Below are positions 1 to 8,109 of a stretch of DNA of 64,000 nucleotides, in pieces. Under the pieces are notes generated by a model, which worked only from the letters and a program-made list of their open reading frames with translations, did no database searches and was not told where the DNA came from. Each line of letters starts with the position of its first letter. The first letter of the stretch is position 1. The position numbers were made by a program, and so were the translations under genes. Origin of the DNA: Flavobacterium sp. AED (GTDB taxonomy: Bacteria > Bacteroidota > Bacteroidia > Flavobacteriales > Flavobacteriaceae); the NCBI RefSeq assembly GCF_000812945.1, contig NZ_JSYM01000001.1, positions 372,001 through 436,000 of the forward strand. The letters are read 5' to 3'.

Positions 1-1
1 T

Positions 2-286
2 TCGAAAATGGATGAAGTTATCTTCGAAGAATTTAAAGGTACCGGTAATATGGAATTACAATTGGATAGAAAAATTGCAAACAAACGTATTTTTCCGGCT
101 ATCGATTTGACTTCTTCAAGTACAAGACGTGATGATATGTTATTGGATCAAAAAACATTGCAAAGAATGTGGATTATGCGAAAATACCTTTCGGATATGA
201 ACCCGGTAGAAGCAATGGATTTCATCAATGATCGTTTCAAGAAAACGAAGAATAATGAGGAGTTTTTAATCTCAATGAATGATTAA
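2..286 (+). CDS. rho: Transcription termination factor Rho, C-terminal end (partial)
   Basis: The frame is open from the window edge, so only the last 94 or so codons are present. Rho is a hexameric RNA helicase that ends transcription of untranslated RNA. The visible part is the conserved C-terminal region of the ATPase domain: [17 protein letters not shown], then [15 protein letters not shown] and a TRRDD segment, which in the family form the R-loop/arginine-finger region and subunit interface. The ATG at position 8 is internal, not the start. A symmetric hairpin follows 36 bp after the stop. Identification is secure from these blocks, but nothing can be said about the N-terminal part, which in Bacteroidota often carries a long insertion. 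Confidence 0.95.
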   Translation, partial: SKMDEVIFEEFKGTGNMELQLDRKIANKRIFPAIDLTSSSTRRDDMLLDQKTLQRMWIMRKYLSDMNPVEAMDFINDRFKKTKNNEEFLISMND

Positions 287-321
287 GAAAAGTGTAAGAG
301 AATTGAATAATGAACATATAT

Positions 322-369
322 AAAACGCATAAAAAAATCCTCGAATTCGAGGATTTTTTTATGCGTTTT
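322..369. terminator. Bidirectional terminator between rho and rsmB
   Basis: The inverted repeat is centred on AATCCTCGAATTCGAGGATT, flanked by A7 on the left and T7 on the right, and extends outward as ACGCAT/ATGCGT. It lies between two convergent genes, so it can serve both strands. Confidence 0.85.
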
Positions 370-387
370 GAAGTCTAAATCTATATT

Positions 388-1644
388 TTATTCAATTTCT
401 TTCTGTACTCTTTTTTCTTTTTGTTCTAAGTTTTCTTTACGTTCTAACAAAGCCATATAGAATCCGTCAAAACCAGACTCTGAAGCCAAGATTTTTTGGT
501 CTTTCACAAAGTTGAATTGTTTTCCAATGTCAGTAGTTAAGAAACGAGCAATTTGTTCTTGATTTTCGGATGGTAATATAGAACAAGTAGCGTAAACTAA
601 TTTTCCACCCGGTTTTACAATTTTAGAATAACTTTCTAAAACTTCCGATTGTACTTTACGGATGTTGTCGATAAATTCCGGTTTTAATTTCCATTTAGCA
701 TCTGGATTTCTTTTTAGAACCCCTAATCCGCTACAAGGTGCGTCAATTAAAACACGGTCTGCTTTTTCGTGTAATTTTTTAATGATTTTTGTAGAATCAA
801 TGATGCGGTATTCAATATTGAAAGCACCGTCTCTTTTGGCTCTGATTTTTAATTGCTTCAATTTGCTTTCATACAAATCCATAGCAATTAATTGTCCTTT
901 GTTTTCCATTAAAGATGCAATGTGCAATGTTTTTCCACCTGCGCCAGCACAAGTGTCAACGACACGCATTCCTGGTTTTACATCAAGGAAAGCAGCCACT
1001 AATTGGGAGTTAGCATCCTGAACTTCAAAGAAACCTTGTTTGAAAGCATCAGTCAAGAAAACATTAGCTCTTTCTTTTAGCACTAAAGCATCAGGCTGAT
1101 TTTTCAACGTTTCTGTTTCAATGTTTAAATCCATCAAAATAGCACGTAGCGCTTCTCTGGTTGTCTTAAGTGTGTTTACTCTTAGAATTACCTTAGCAGG
1201 TTGGTTTTGAGCTGTTATTTCCGTTGCCCAAACTTTCTCTCCTAATTCTTTAACACCTAATTCATCCATCCAGTCCGGAATAGATTCTTTTAAGGCTCTC
1301 ACTTTTGAAAGTTCGTCAAAACGTCCTTTTATTTTTCTTTCCGGAGTTCCTTCCAGTTGGCGCCAATCAGGAATAGGGTAGCCTCTTAAAACTGCCCATA
1401 CAGAAAACATTCTCCAAAGATTGTCTCTGTCAAATGGTTCTTTTACTTCGGCTATTTCTGCGTATAATCTTTTCCAACGTACAATTTCGTAGATGGTTTC
1501 GGCAACAAATTTTCTGTCAGAGCTTCCCCAACGTTTGTCTTTTTTTAAGGATCGTGCTACCACTTTATCAGCATATTCGCCTTCATTAAATATGGCGTTC
1601 AAAGCATCGATGGTAGTATAAACTAAATTTCTGTGTAATCTCAT
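388..1644 (-). CDS. rsmB: RsmB-type 16S rRNA (cytosine-C5) methyltransferase
   Basis: This 418-aa protein has the layout of the RsmB/Sun family, which makes m5C in 16S rRNA using SAM. The N-terminal ~70 residues resemble the NusB-like RNA-binding domain (RKFVAETIYEIVRWKR). The SAM site is near residues 228-240 (VVDTCAGAGGKT). Both family cysteines are visible: DAPCSG (C304, motif IV) and YATCS (C354, motif VI). Length is close to E. coli RsmB (429 aa). Other m5C methyltransferases of the NOL1/NOP2 group share the catalytic core, so the exact target base is inferred. The gene is convergent with rho and is followed by the shared terminator. Confidence 0.85.
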   Translation of the reverse strand: MRLHRNLVYTTIDALNAIFNEGEYADKVVARSLKKDKRWGSSDRKFVAETIYEIVRWKRLYAEIAEVKEPFDRDNLWRMFSVWAVLRGYPIPDWRQLEGTPERKIKGRFDELSKVRALKESIPDWMDELGVKELGEKVWATEITAQNQPAKVILRVNTLKTTREALRAILMDLNIETETLKNQPDALVLKERANVFLTDAFKQGFFEVQDANSQLVAAFLDVKPGMRVVDTCAGAGGKTLHIASLMENKGQLIAMDLYESKLKQLKIRAKRDGAFNIEYRIIDSTKIIKKLHEKADRVLIDAPCSGLGVLKRNPDAKWKLKPEFIDNIRKVQSEVLESYSKIVKPGGKLVYATCSILPSENQEQIARFLTTDIGKQFNFVKDQKILASESGFDGFYMALLERKENLEQKEKRVQKEIE

Positions 1645-1730
1645 TTTAAATAATTGAGGTGCAAAGGTACTATTAATTGATTGAATGTTATATTTTTAAT
1701 AATGAATGTTGTTTTTTAATTTTTAGTCAT

Positions 1731-1763
1731 AAAAAAACACTGTTTTCAAAACAGTGTTTTTTT
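1731..1763 (-). terminator. Terminator downstream of kup
   Basis: A perfect hairpin ACACTGTTTT/AAAACAGTGT, flanked by A and T runs, lies just after the kup stop on the minus strand and upstream of rsmB. Confidence 0.85.
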
Positions 1764-1787
1764 ATAAATTAGTAGGATTTAAAATCC

Positions 1788-3749
1788 TTATTTAACTCTA
1801 GTTAAACCAATATTTTCTGGAGCATGAAGCACCATAGGAAATTTTTCTATTTTAACGGAGCTACTGTCCAGACCAAAAGCTCTTTCTTCAGATAAACTTA
1901 GTTTTTTAATAAAGAAATAAGAATTCATGATTAATTTTTCATGCCATCTTAAATCACTGTCATTTGAAAGGAATTTTTCAGATAATACAAATTTGAAATC
2001 ACCAATAATATTGTTTTTATTCAAAGATTCATATCTACTGGTAATGTCCATCTCTCCTTTTTGTACCATGTCTTTAATTACTTCTTTAAACATCAAGTTT
2101 ATCTTAGTAGGCTCTCTAAAACCTAAATTGAAATCAACACGATACAAATCATCTTTGACAATTTCGGTTACTTTATACTCTGTTTTATAAGGTTCGGTTA
2201 ATATGTTTACGTGTACAAACCAATAAATATCAGCTCTTTTAGGTCTTTTTTGTAAAATAGAATACATTACTTTCTCTTCTATTTCATCAGTTCTGCCGGC
2301 ATTTGTCATGTAAACTAAATGCGTTGCATATTTTGGTATCGATAAATCAGCACTCAATTCAACAAGTACTTTTTTATAATCTTCAATCTTAACAATTTTG
2401 GTGTAGCTTTTATTGATTTTCTTAGCCAAATACCAAATGGTCATAACAGATATTAAAAGTGTTGCTATAAAAAGAGTTACATAACCACCTTCAGCAAATT
2501 TTGTAATATTGGCTGCAAGAAAACTAAATTCGATGATTAGATAAATGGTAATTAACGGCATGATAAAAAACAATTTTACTCTTTTCATTATTAAATAAAA
2601 ATTAAGCAAAATGGTTGTCATTATCATACATAATATAATTGCTAATCCATAGGCATGTTCCATATTACTAGACTCTTCGAAGTGCAATACAATACCCACA
2701 CAACCAAAGAATAATAACCAGTTTATCGATGGAATATACAATTGTCCTTTTAATTCAGTAGGATATTTTATTTTTACTTTTGGCCAAAAGTTCAATCTCA
2801 TCGCTTCATTTATTAATGTAAATGAACCGCTGATTAATGCTTGTGAAGCAATTACAGCTGCAAGTGTAGCGATAATAATTCCTATAGGTTGAAACCAATC
2901 CGGCATGATGAGATAGAATGGGTTTCCGTTTTTTCCGCCTAAACTTTGTAATGTTTCTCCTTCGTGATGGATTAAATACGCGGCTTGTCCAAAATAATTA
3001 AGCACTAAAGCCGTTTTTACAAAAATCCAGCTGATTCTAATGTTTTTTCGACCGCAATGTCCCATGTCTGAATACAGTGCTTCAGCACCTGTAGTACAAA
3101 GAAATACAAAACCTAAAACAAAAAAACCTTCAGGATGAATGTATAATAAGTGATAAGCGTAATAAGGGTTCAAGGCCTTGAAAACCTCAGTATGTTGTGC
3201 GATTTGTATAGAACCCAAAACAGCAAGCATCCCAAACCAAATAAGCATCATTGGAGCAAAAAATTTACCGACTAACTTGGTTCCAAACTGTTGAATTGCG
3301 AACAACACAAATAGAATTCCTATTACAATTGGGATTGTGTTTATATGAGGATAATAGGTTCTAATTCCTTCAACAGCAGAAGATACAGATATGGGGGGTG
3401 TTATGATTCCATCAGCAAGTAATGCACTTCCGCCAATAATTGCGGGGACTATTAGCCATTGAATTTTTGTTTTTTTGACTAAAGCATATAATGCAAAAAT
3501 CCCGCCTTCTCCATGATTATCAGCACTCAAAGTAATGATTACATATTTTATGGTAGTTTGTAATGTAAGGGTCCAAAATACAGCTGAAATGCCTCCTAAA
3601 ACGACATCTGCATTAATAATATGGTCACCAAGTATGGCTTTCATTACATATAATGGTGAAGTTCCAATATCACCGTAAATTATTCCTAATGAAACTAATA
3701 ACCCGCCTAATGTTAATTTAGTATGCAAGTCTTTGTGCGCTGCGCTCAT
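1788..3749 (-). CDS. kup: Potassium uptake transporter Kup
   Basis: This 653-aa polytopic membrane protein of the KUP/HAK/KT family imports K+ with H+ across the inner membrane. The family signature GIIYGDIGTSPLYV sits at about residues 22-36. About 12 hydrophobic segments follow, including the conserved blocks ADGIITPPISVSSAVEG and TTGAEALYSDMGHCG. The C-terminal ~190 residues are soluble, as in E. coli Kup (622 aa). A TAAATTTG box on the minus strand (3772-3779), 23 bp before the ATG, is a good -7 promoter element. The gene stands alone with its own terminator. Confidence 0.95.
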   Translation of the reverse strand: MSAAHKDLHTKLTLGGLLVSLGIIYGDIGTSPLYVMKAILGDHIINADVVLGGISAVFWTLTLQTTIKYVIITLSADNHGEGGIFALYALVKKTKIQWLIVPAIIGGSALLADGIITPPISVSSAVEGIRTYYPHINTIPIVIGILFVLFAIQQFGTKLVGKFFAPMMLIWFGMLAVLGSIQIAQHTEVFKALNPYYAYHLLYIHPEGFFVLGFVFLCTTGAEALYSDMGHCGRKNIRISWIFVKTALVLNYFGQAAYLIHHEGETLQSLGGKNGNPFYLIMPDWFQPIGIIIATLAAVIASQALISGSFTLINEAMRLNFWPKVKIKYPTELKGQLYIPSINWLLFFGCVGIVLHFEESSNMEHAYGLAIILCMIMTTILLNFYLIMKRVKLFFIMPLITIYLIIEFSFLAANITKFAEGGYVTLFIATLLISVMTIWYLAKKINKSYTKIVKIEDYKKVLVELSADLSIPKYATHLVYMTNAGRTDEIEEKVMYSILQKRPKRADIYWFVHVNILTEPYKTEYKVTEIVKDDLYRVDFNLGFREPTKINLMFKEVIKDMVQKGEMDITSRYESLNKNNIIGDFKFVLSEKFLSNDSDLRWHEKLIMNSYFFIKKLSLSEERAFGLDSSSVKIEKFPMVLHAPENIGLTRVK

Positions 3750-3771
3750 GTAATATTTTTAAAAAACTCGT

Positions 3772-3779
3772 CAAATTTA
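3772..3779 (-). promoter_or_regulatory. -7 promoter box for kup
   Basis: Read on the minus strand this is TAAATTTG, an exact match to the Bacteroidota -7 consensus TAnnTTTG, just upstream of the kup start. No clear TTTG -33 element is seen. Confidence 0.5.
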
Positions 3780-3821
3780 CTCTTTTTAAATAAATTAAAG
3801 CTGTTTATTTAATAAAATGAC

Positions 3822-3857
3822 AAAAAAAAGCACGGTTGTTATAACCGTGCTTTTTTT
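3822..3857 (-). terminator. Terminator of the tandem-repeat protein gene
   Basis: The hairpin AGCACGGTTGT/ATAACCGTGCT is flanked by A8 and T7. It starts 19 bp after the stop codon at 3876 on the minus strand. Confidence 0.85.
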
Positions 3858-3875
3858 AATTTATGATAGTGAGTT

Positions 3876-5303
3876 TTAAGACCTTCTGTTGTCATTTCTT
3901 GATGAAGAATTCCCTCTTTGTTGTTCCATTCTTTGTGGAGCTGCTTCTCTTGAAGAGTTACCTCTTTGTTGTTCCATTCTTTGTGGAGCTGCTTGTGGAG
4001 CTGAATTCCCTCTGTTTTGAGAATAATCTCTTTGTTGTTGTGCTCTTTGTGGAACTGCTTCTCCAGAAGAATTCCCTCTGTTTTGAGAATAATCTCTTTG
4101 TTGTTGCACTCTTTGTGGAACTGCTTCCCCAGAAGAATTCCCTCTGTTTTGAGAATAATCTCTTTGTTGTTGTGCTCTTTGTGGAGCGGCTTCTCCAGAA
4201 GAGTTCCCTCTATTTTGAGAATAATCTCTTTGTTGTTGTGCTCTTTGTGGAACTGCTTCCCCAGAAGAATTTCCTCTGTTTTGAGAATAATCTCTTTGTT
4301 GTTGTGCTCTTTGTGGAACTGCTTCTCCAGTAGAGTTCTCTCTATTTTGAGAATAATCTCTTTGTTGCTGTGCTCTTTGTGGAGTAGCTTCTCTGGAAGG
4401 ATTAGTTCTGTTTTGAGAATAATCTCTTTCTCTTTGTTGTCCCATTCTTTGCGGAGCTGCTTCTCTTGAAGGATTAGTTCTATTTTGAGAATAATCTCTT
4501 GATGGACTCGTTCTGTTTTGAGAATAACCGTTATCATTTCTTGAACCAACATTTCTTGACCCTCTTCTTTGCTCTAATTCATAACGATTTGTTACTTGTG
4601 CATTTCTTCTTGAAAAAGCATAATTTGGATGTTGTCTTTCATATCCATTGGAACGTCTGGAACTATATAACTCAATTGCTATGCTACTTCTTCTATTGTT
4701 TACATAATTGTAATTGTTATTTACGTTCAAGCAAATGTTGATGTTGTTTCTATATCTGAATACAGGGAATGGATTCCAAGTATAATAATAAGAAGGATAA
4801 TAACCCCAATTCCATGTTGAATAATAAGGGTGATAATTATAAGACCAAAATGAAGCATAAATAAGTGGAGTGTTGTAATACACAGGCTCGTAAATGTAAT
4901 TTTGACCATACATATACACATCTCCTACAACTTGTACATGAACATTGTTGTATCTGTCTTTCTCAACATCGATTGTAGCTACATCTTGGTATACATCTTG
5001 ATCGATAACAGATTGTATGATTATGACGTGGGTTCTATTTTCTACGGATTCGATTACTCGTAAATAATCAACTTCATCGTCGTTATTCAAATCTAAATTT
5101 GATATTTGAAGTTTTGGGTCATTCAACCGTCTTTCAAAATCCTGAAGATCTCTCGAATCTCCAAAAATGGATGCGACAGCTCGTAAATCTAAGTTGTCAC
5201 TAATTTCAGTATTCATTGCATTTACTGTAGTTCTATCCTGCGCATATATTTGTGTGGCGAAAACAGAAGTCAATAGACTTAAAAGGAGTAGTTTAGTTTT
5301 CAT
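3876..5303 (-). CDS. Secreted hypothetical protein with Tyr-rich middle and 22-residue tandem repeats
   Basis: I do not recognise a named family. The chosen start (MKTKLLLLSLL) gives 475 aa with a clean signal peptide ending IYAQ; an upstream in-frame ATG at 5342 would spoil it. About residues 20-130 form a folded-looking domain that mentions acidic DLNNDDEVDYLR and beta-like VHVQVVGDVY stretches. Next comes a Tyr/Trp/Asn-rich segment (NYHPYYSTWNWGYYPSYYY), then an Arg-rich linker. The last ~220 residues are about eight repeats with core DYSQNRGNSSGEAVPQR, rich in Q, R, N and S. It is probably an envelope or surface protein with a disordered, basic tail. No neighbour points to a function. Confidence 0.8.
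   Translation of the reverse strand: MKTKLLLLSLLTSVFATQIYAQDRTTVNAMNTEISDNLDLRAVASIFGDSRDLQDFERRLNDPKLQISNLDLNNDDEVDYLRVIESVENRTHVIIIQSVIDQDVYQDVATIDVEKDRYNNVHVQVVGDVYMYGQNYIYEPVYYNTPLIYASFWSYNYHPYYSTWNWGYYPSYYYTWNPFPVFRYRNNINICLNVNNNYNYVNNRRSSIAIELYSSRRSNGYERQHPNYAFSRRNAQVTNRYELEQRRGSRNVGSRNDNGYSQNRTSPSRDYSQNRTNPSREAAPQRMGQQRERDYSQNRTNPSREATPQRAQQQRDYSQNRENSTGEAVPQRAQQQRDYSQNRGNSSGEAVPQRAQQQRDYSQNRGNSSGEAAPQRAQQQRDYSQNRGNSSGEAVPQRVQQQRDYSQNRGNSSGEAVPQRAQQQRDYSQNRGNSAPQAAPQRMEQQRGNSSREAAPQRMEQQRGNSSSRNDNRRS
3960..4510 (-). repeat. 66-bp coding tandem repeat
   Basis: The segment TTTTGAGAATAATCTC recurs at about 4015, 4081, 4147, 4213, 4279, 4345 and 4411, an exact 66-bp period, with one longer 72-bp spacing to the next copy near 4483. 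Each unit encodes 22 residues of the protein on the minus strand. Because 66 is a multiple of three, several alternative frames also stay open through the array and give false long ORFs. Confidence 0.9.
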
Positions 5304-5420
5304 GATTAATGTTATTAAGTTTAATATTTTTTGATTATCCAATTACTGTGCCAATAAATAAAGAGGCTAGTTTGTATTTATATTTTTAATTGTAAATTAG
5401 CCTTTAAAATTTATATATAA

Positions 5421-6485
5421 ATGAGAAGTATTTTTTTTATTTCGATGAGTTTTATTTTGTTTTTATCTTGTAAAACAGTTGGTTATATTGGGATTGATAA
5501 TAATAATATGGATTTTAAATCCGTTAAAATCGATACGTTATTTCAAGATAAAATAAGTATTAGAGCCATTTTAATTGATGCAAATAAAATTTGGTATGCT
5601 GCGGATAATTCCAGATTTGGTTTTTATGATTTGGCTCAAAATAAGAAAAAGGAAAGCATTATTAGTAATGATAGTTTAAAGTTTGAATTCAGAAGTATTG
5701 CACAAACTTCGAAGGCTGTTTTTATTCTAAACGTTTCCAATCCTGCATTATTATATAAAATTGCTAAAGACGGTTCAGAAGTACGATTAGTGTATCAAGA
5801 AAATCATAAAAAAGTATTTTACGATAGTATGCAATTTTGGAATGATAAAGATGGAATAGCTATCGGTGATCCTATAGAGAATAGTCTTTCAGTTATAATT
5901 ACTCGTGACGGTGGAAATTCATGGAATAAAATTGCATCGGATAAGTTGCCCAAAATAATTGATGGGGAAGCAGCTTTTGCGGCAAGCAATACTAATATTG
6001 TTATTAAAGGAAATAAAACCTGGATTGTTTCGGGTGGAAAAAAAGCCGGAGTTTTTTATTCATCTGATAAAGGAAATACTTGGAAAGTATATAATACGCC
6101 AATAGTTCAAGGAGAAACCATGACTGGAATTTTTACGGCTGATTTTTATGATTCGAAAATTGGATTTATAGCTGGAGGGAATTATGAATTGCCAAACCAG
6201 AATTTCGGGAATAAAGCTGCTACAACTGATGGAGGTAAAACATGGAAACTGCAAGCCGAAAATAAAGGTTTTGGTTATGCTTCCTGCGTGCAATATATTC
6301 CAGAGAGTAATGGAAAGGAACTAGTTTCAGTGGGTGCATCCGGATTGTATTACTCATCGGATAGTGGTAAATCATGGAAACAATTATCGGTAGATCCCAG
6401 TCTTTTTACGATTCGTTTTTTAGATAATCATACTGCAATTGCTGCTGGAAAAAACAAAATAGTTCGCATAAATTTTAAAAAATAA
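5421..6485 (+). CDS. BNR/Asp-box repeat lipoprotein (Ycf48-like beta-propeller)
   Basis: This 354-aa protein starts MRSIFFISMSFILFLSCK, a lipoprotein signal with the modified Cys near residue 17. At least four Asp-box motifs (S/T-x-D-x-G-x-x-W) are visible: TRDGGNSW, SSDKGNTW, TTDGGKTW and SSDSGKSW. These mark a beta-propeller like sialidases and the photosystem assembly factor Ycf48/HCF136. Such proteins in flavobacteria are often loosely named oxidoreductases, for which I see no sequence basis. The role is unknown; an assembly or binding role at the outer or inner membrane is an inference. It is convergent with the Spy-like gene downstream. Confidence 0.8.
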   Translation: MRSIFFISMSFILFLSCKTVGYIGIDNNNMDFKSVKIDTLFQDKISIRAILIDANKIWYAADNSRFGFYDLAQNKKKESIISNDSLKFEFRSIAQTSKAVFILNVSNPALLYKIAKDGSEVRLVYQENHKKVFYDSMQFWNDKDGIAIGDPIENSLSVIITRDGGNSWNKIASDKLPKIIDGEAAFAASNTNIVIKGNKTWIVSGGKKAGVFYSSDKGNTWKVYNTPIVQGETMTGIFTADFYDSKIGFIAGGNYELPNQNFGNKAATTDGGKTWKLQAENKGFGYASCVQYIPESNGKELVSVGASGLYYSSDSGKSWKQLSVDPSLFTIRFLDNHTAIAAGKNKIVRINFKK

Positions 6486-6525
6486 AACACCCTAAATAAT
6501 AGCATGAACCATTAAATAGGGTGTT
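6486..6525. terminator. Possible weak terminator between convergent genes
   Basis: Arms AACACCCTA and TAGGGTGTT form a 9-bp perfect hairpin with a 22-nt loop, directly after the stop at 6485. There is no long T run, so termination strength is doubtful. Confidence 0.4.
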
Positions 6526-6549
6526 GTATTGAATTAATAAAACTTAATT

Positions 6550-7008
6550 TTATCTTCTCGGGCCTTTGTCGCGGTATTGTTGCAATAGTTTTCTATTGAA
6601 ATCTTCTTCAGATTTTCTTAGTTTTATGATTTTAATCGCTGGAATAACTCCTTTAAGATTTGCGGTAAATTTTTTTCGTAAAAAAAATAATTCTTCATCG
6701 TTACTTTCCATTTGAGCGAGAAAAGCACTGGCTTCTTTTTCGGTCATTTTATCTAAACCTCCATCATCCATTCTTTTCATTAAAGTTTTCATCTTTTGAT
6801 GTCTCAATTCAAATTGTTTGTCATCAAAAGTGTTATAGATAGGCCAAAATTTTTCGGCTTCACTTGTCGTTAAATCTAATTCGGTGGTCAAGAAAGCTAC
6901 TTTCAACGCTTTGATTTGTTCCTTTTTTTCCTTCATTCTTTCGCCTTGAGCGTAAAAATTAAAGGATAATAGTAAAAAGAGTACGGGTAAAAATTTTTTA
7001 ATGTTCAT
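6550..7008 (-). CDS. Small secreted Spy/CpxP-like protein, third gene of the ECF sigma operon
   Basis: This 152-aa protein has a signal peptide (MNIKKFLPVLFLLLSFNFYAQ) and a helical, charged body. It contains the pattern LTTSEAEKFWPIYN, typical of the Spy/CpxP/CnrX-type periplasmic helical hairpins common in Bacteroidota, where they are sometimes labelled sensor of ECF-type sigma factor. It is transcribed with an ECF sigma and a membrane anti-sigma-like gene. That order suggests it senses or buffers an envelope stress signal for them. Its ligand is not visible, and it lacks obvious Cys/His metal motifs. Confidence 0.7.
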   Translation of the reverse strand: MNIKKFLPVLFLLLSFNFYAQGERMKEKKEQIKALKVAFLTTELDLTTSEAEKFWPIYNTFDDKQFELRHQKMKTLMKRMDDGGLDKMTEKEASAFLAQMESNDEELFFLRKKFTANLKGVIPAIKIIKLRKSEEDFNRKLLQQYRDKGPRR

Positions 7009-7057
7009 TTTTTTTTATTTTTTATTCAATTTTAATAGAAAGAATTCAAATGTATAT

Positions 7058-7480
7058 TTATTCTAATATAAGATGCTCTAAATTAGAGTTTGTAGCTAAT
7101 ATGTCTTCTACAGTCTTGTCTTCCAGAACTACTGTTGTTTTCATTTTATTAATATCTTCAGGTTGTAATTCACTGATCAAATCGTATTGCGTCATATTAG
7201 ATTGTTCGGTCAGGTAATTTTCTAAAGTGGCAGAATCTAATTCTTTTGTTTTGTTAGAATACGTATTTAGAATTGGAATCATCAATGCAACTATTAGAAT
7301 AGCCGCCACCATCATAATTACAATTTTCTTTTTTTGAAAAATCGAAATTACTTTTGGTTCCTCTTTTGGCAATTGTTGTAAAACTTTTGCTGAAAAATTT
7401 TCAAAATAATGGTCTGGGGTTTTAAATCCAGATTCAATTTTTGGTTCGTTTTCTAATTTAAATGCTTTCATAATATTCAT
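7058..7480 (-). CDS. Probable anti-sigma factor, single-pass membrane protein
   Basis: This 140-aa protein has a cytoplasmic N-terminal part (about residues 1-48), which includes the motif GFKTPDHYFENFSAKV common in Bacteroidota proteins next to ECF sigma genes. One membrane helix follows (about 52-72, IVIMMVAAILIVALMIPIL), then a ~70-residue periplasmic tail. It has no zinc-binding HxxxCxxC motif, so it is not a ZAS-type anti-sigma. It lies 24 bp after the sigma gene and 49 bp before the Spy-like gene. The anti-sigma role is inferred from topology and gene order. An ATG three codons later (7471) is an alternative start. Confidence 0.65.
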   Translation of the reverse strand: MNIMKAFKLENEPKIESGFKTPDHYFENFSAKVLQQLPKEEPKVISIFQKKKIVIMMVAAILIVALMIPILNTYSNKTKELDSATLENYLTEQSNMTQYDLISELQPEDINKMKTTVVLEDKTVEDILATNSNLEHLILE

Positions 7481-7504
7481 TAGACTTAATTAAACACAAA
7501 AGGT

Positions 7505-8047
7505 TTAATTTGTTGTTACAAATGCTTCAATTTTTTTGACTGCATGATGATAGGATGCTTTCAAAGCACCAACGGATGTTCCTAAAATCTCTGAGATTTC
7601 CTCATATTTTAATTCTTGGAAATATTTCATTTTGAAAACTAATTGTTGCTTTTCAGGTAAAAAAGCTATGGCTTTTTGTAATTTTATTTGAATTTCATTT
7701 CCATCAAAGAAAACATCTGCTTTTAGATTATCTATGGTTTTGTTTTGTAATGTTTCTGAAGATATTCCGTTCGTTTTTGCTTTTTGATTCAAAAAAGTTA
7801 GTGCTTCATTAGTTGCAATACGATACATCCAAGAAAAAAGTTTGCTTTCACCTTTGAAGTTTTTCAAATGTTGGAATACCTTTATAAAAGTATTTTGCAA
7901 AACATCATCAGTATCATCATGACTCAATACTATATTACGAATATGATTGTACAACGGTTTTTGATAATCTTGCAAGAGTTGTTGAAACGCTTGATTTTGC
8001 GTTTTTGGGTTCAATAGTTTTTGAATGAATTCCTTTTCCTCTTGCAA
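7505..8047 (-). CDS. ECF-family RNA polymerase sigma factor
   Basis: This 180-aa protein contains the region 2 core (HDDTDDVLQNTFIKVFQHL, then SWMYRIATNEALTFLNQK) and a region 4 helix-turn-helix (LKYEEISEILGTSVGALKASYHHAVKKIE at the end, cited here in parts). The size is normal for an ECF sigma. It is the first gene of a three-gene minus-strand operon with a putative anti-sigma and a Spy-like secreted protein, so it probably directs an envelope-stress regulon. The regulon and the signal cannot be read from the sequence. Confidence 0.9.
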   Translation of the reverse strand: MQEEKEFIQKLLNPKTQNQAFQQLLQDYQKPLYNHIRNIVLSHDDTDDVLQNTFIKVFQHLKNFKGESKLFSWMYRIATNEALTFLNQKAKTNGISSETLQNKTIDNLKADVFFDGNEIQIKLQKAIAFLPEKQQLVFKMKYFQELKYEEISEILGTSVGALKASYHHAVKKIEAFVTTN

Positions 8048-8109
8048 AGCTATTATTTATCAGTTAGAATGGAATTTATCAAATAGGTTTAATCAGAAGT
8101 GAAAAAATA

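Noticed and set aside
3960..4510. CRISPR-like regular repeats
   Set aside because: The units are contiguous 66-bp coding repeats without unique spacers, and no cas genes are present. The same holds for the 33-bp repeats at 29108 and the HYR repeats.
3839..4552. Long ORFs in other frames and on the plus strand across the 66-bp repeats
   Set aside because: They stay open only because the repeat length is a multiple of three. They lack start signals, and the frame with signal peptide and terminator is the minus-strand one at 3876-5303.
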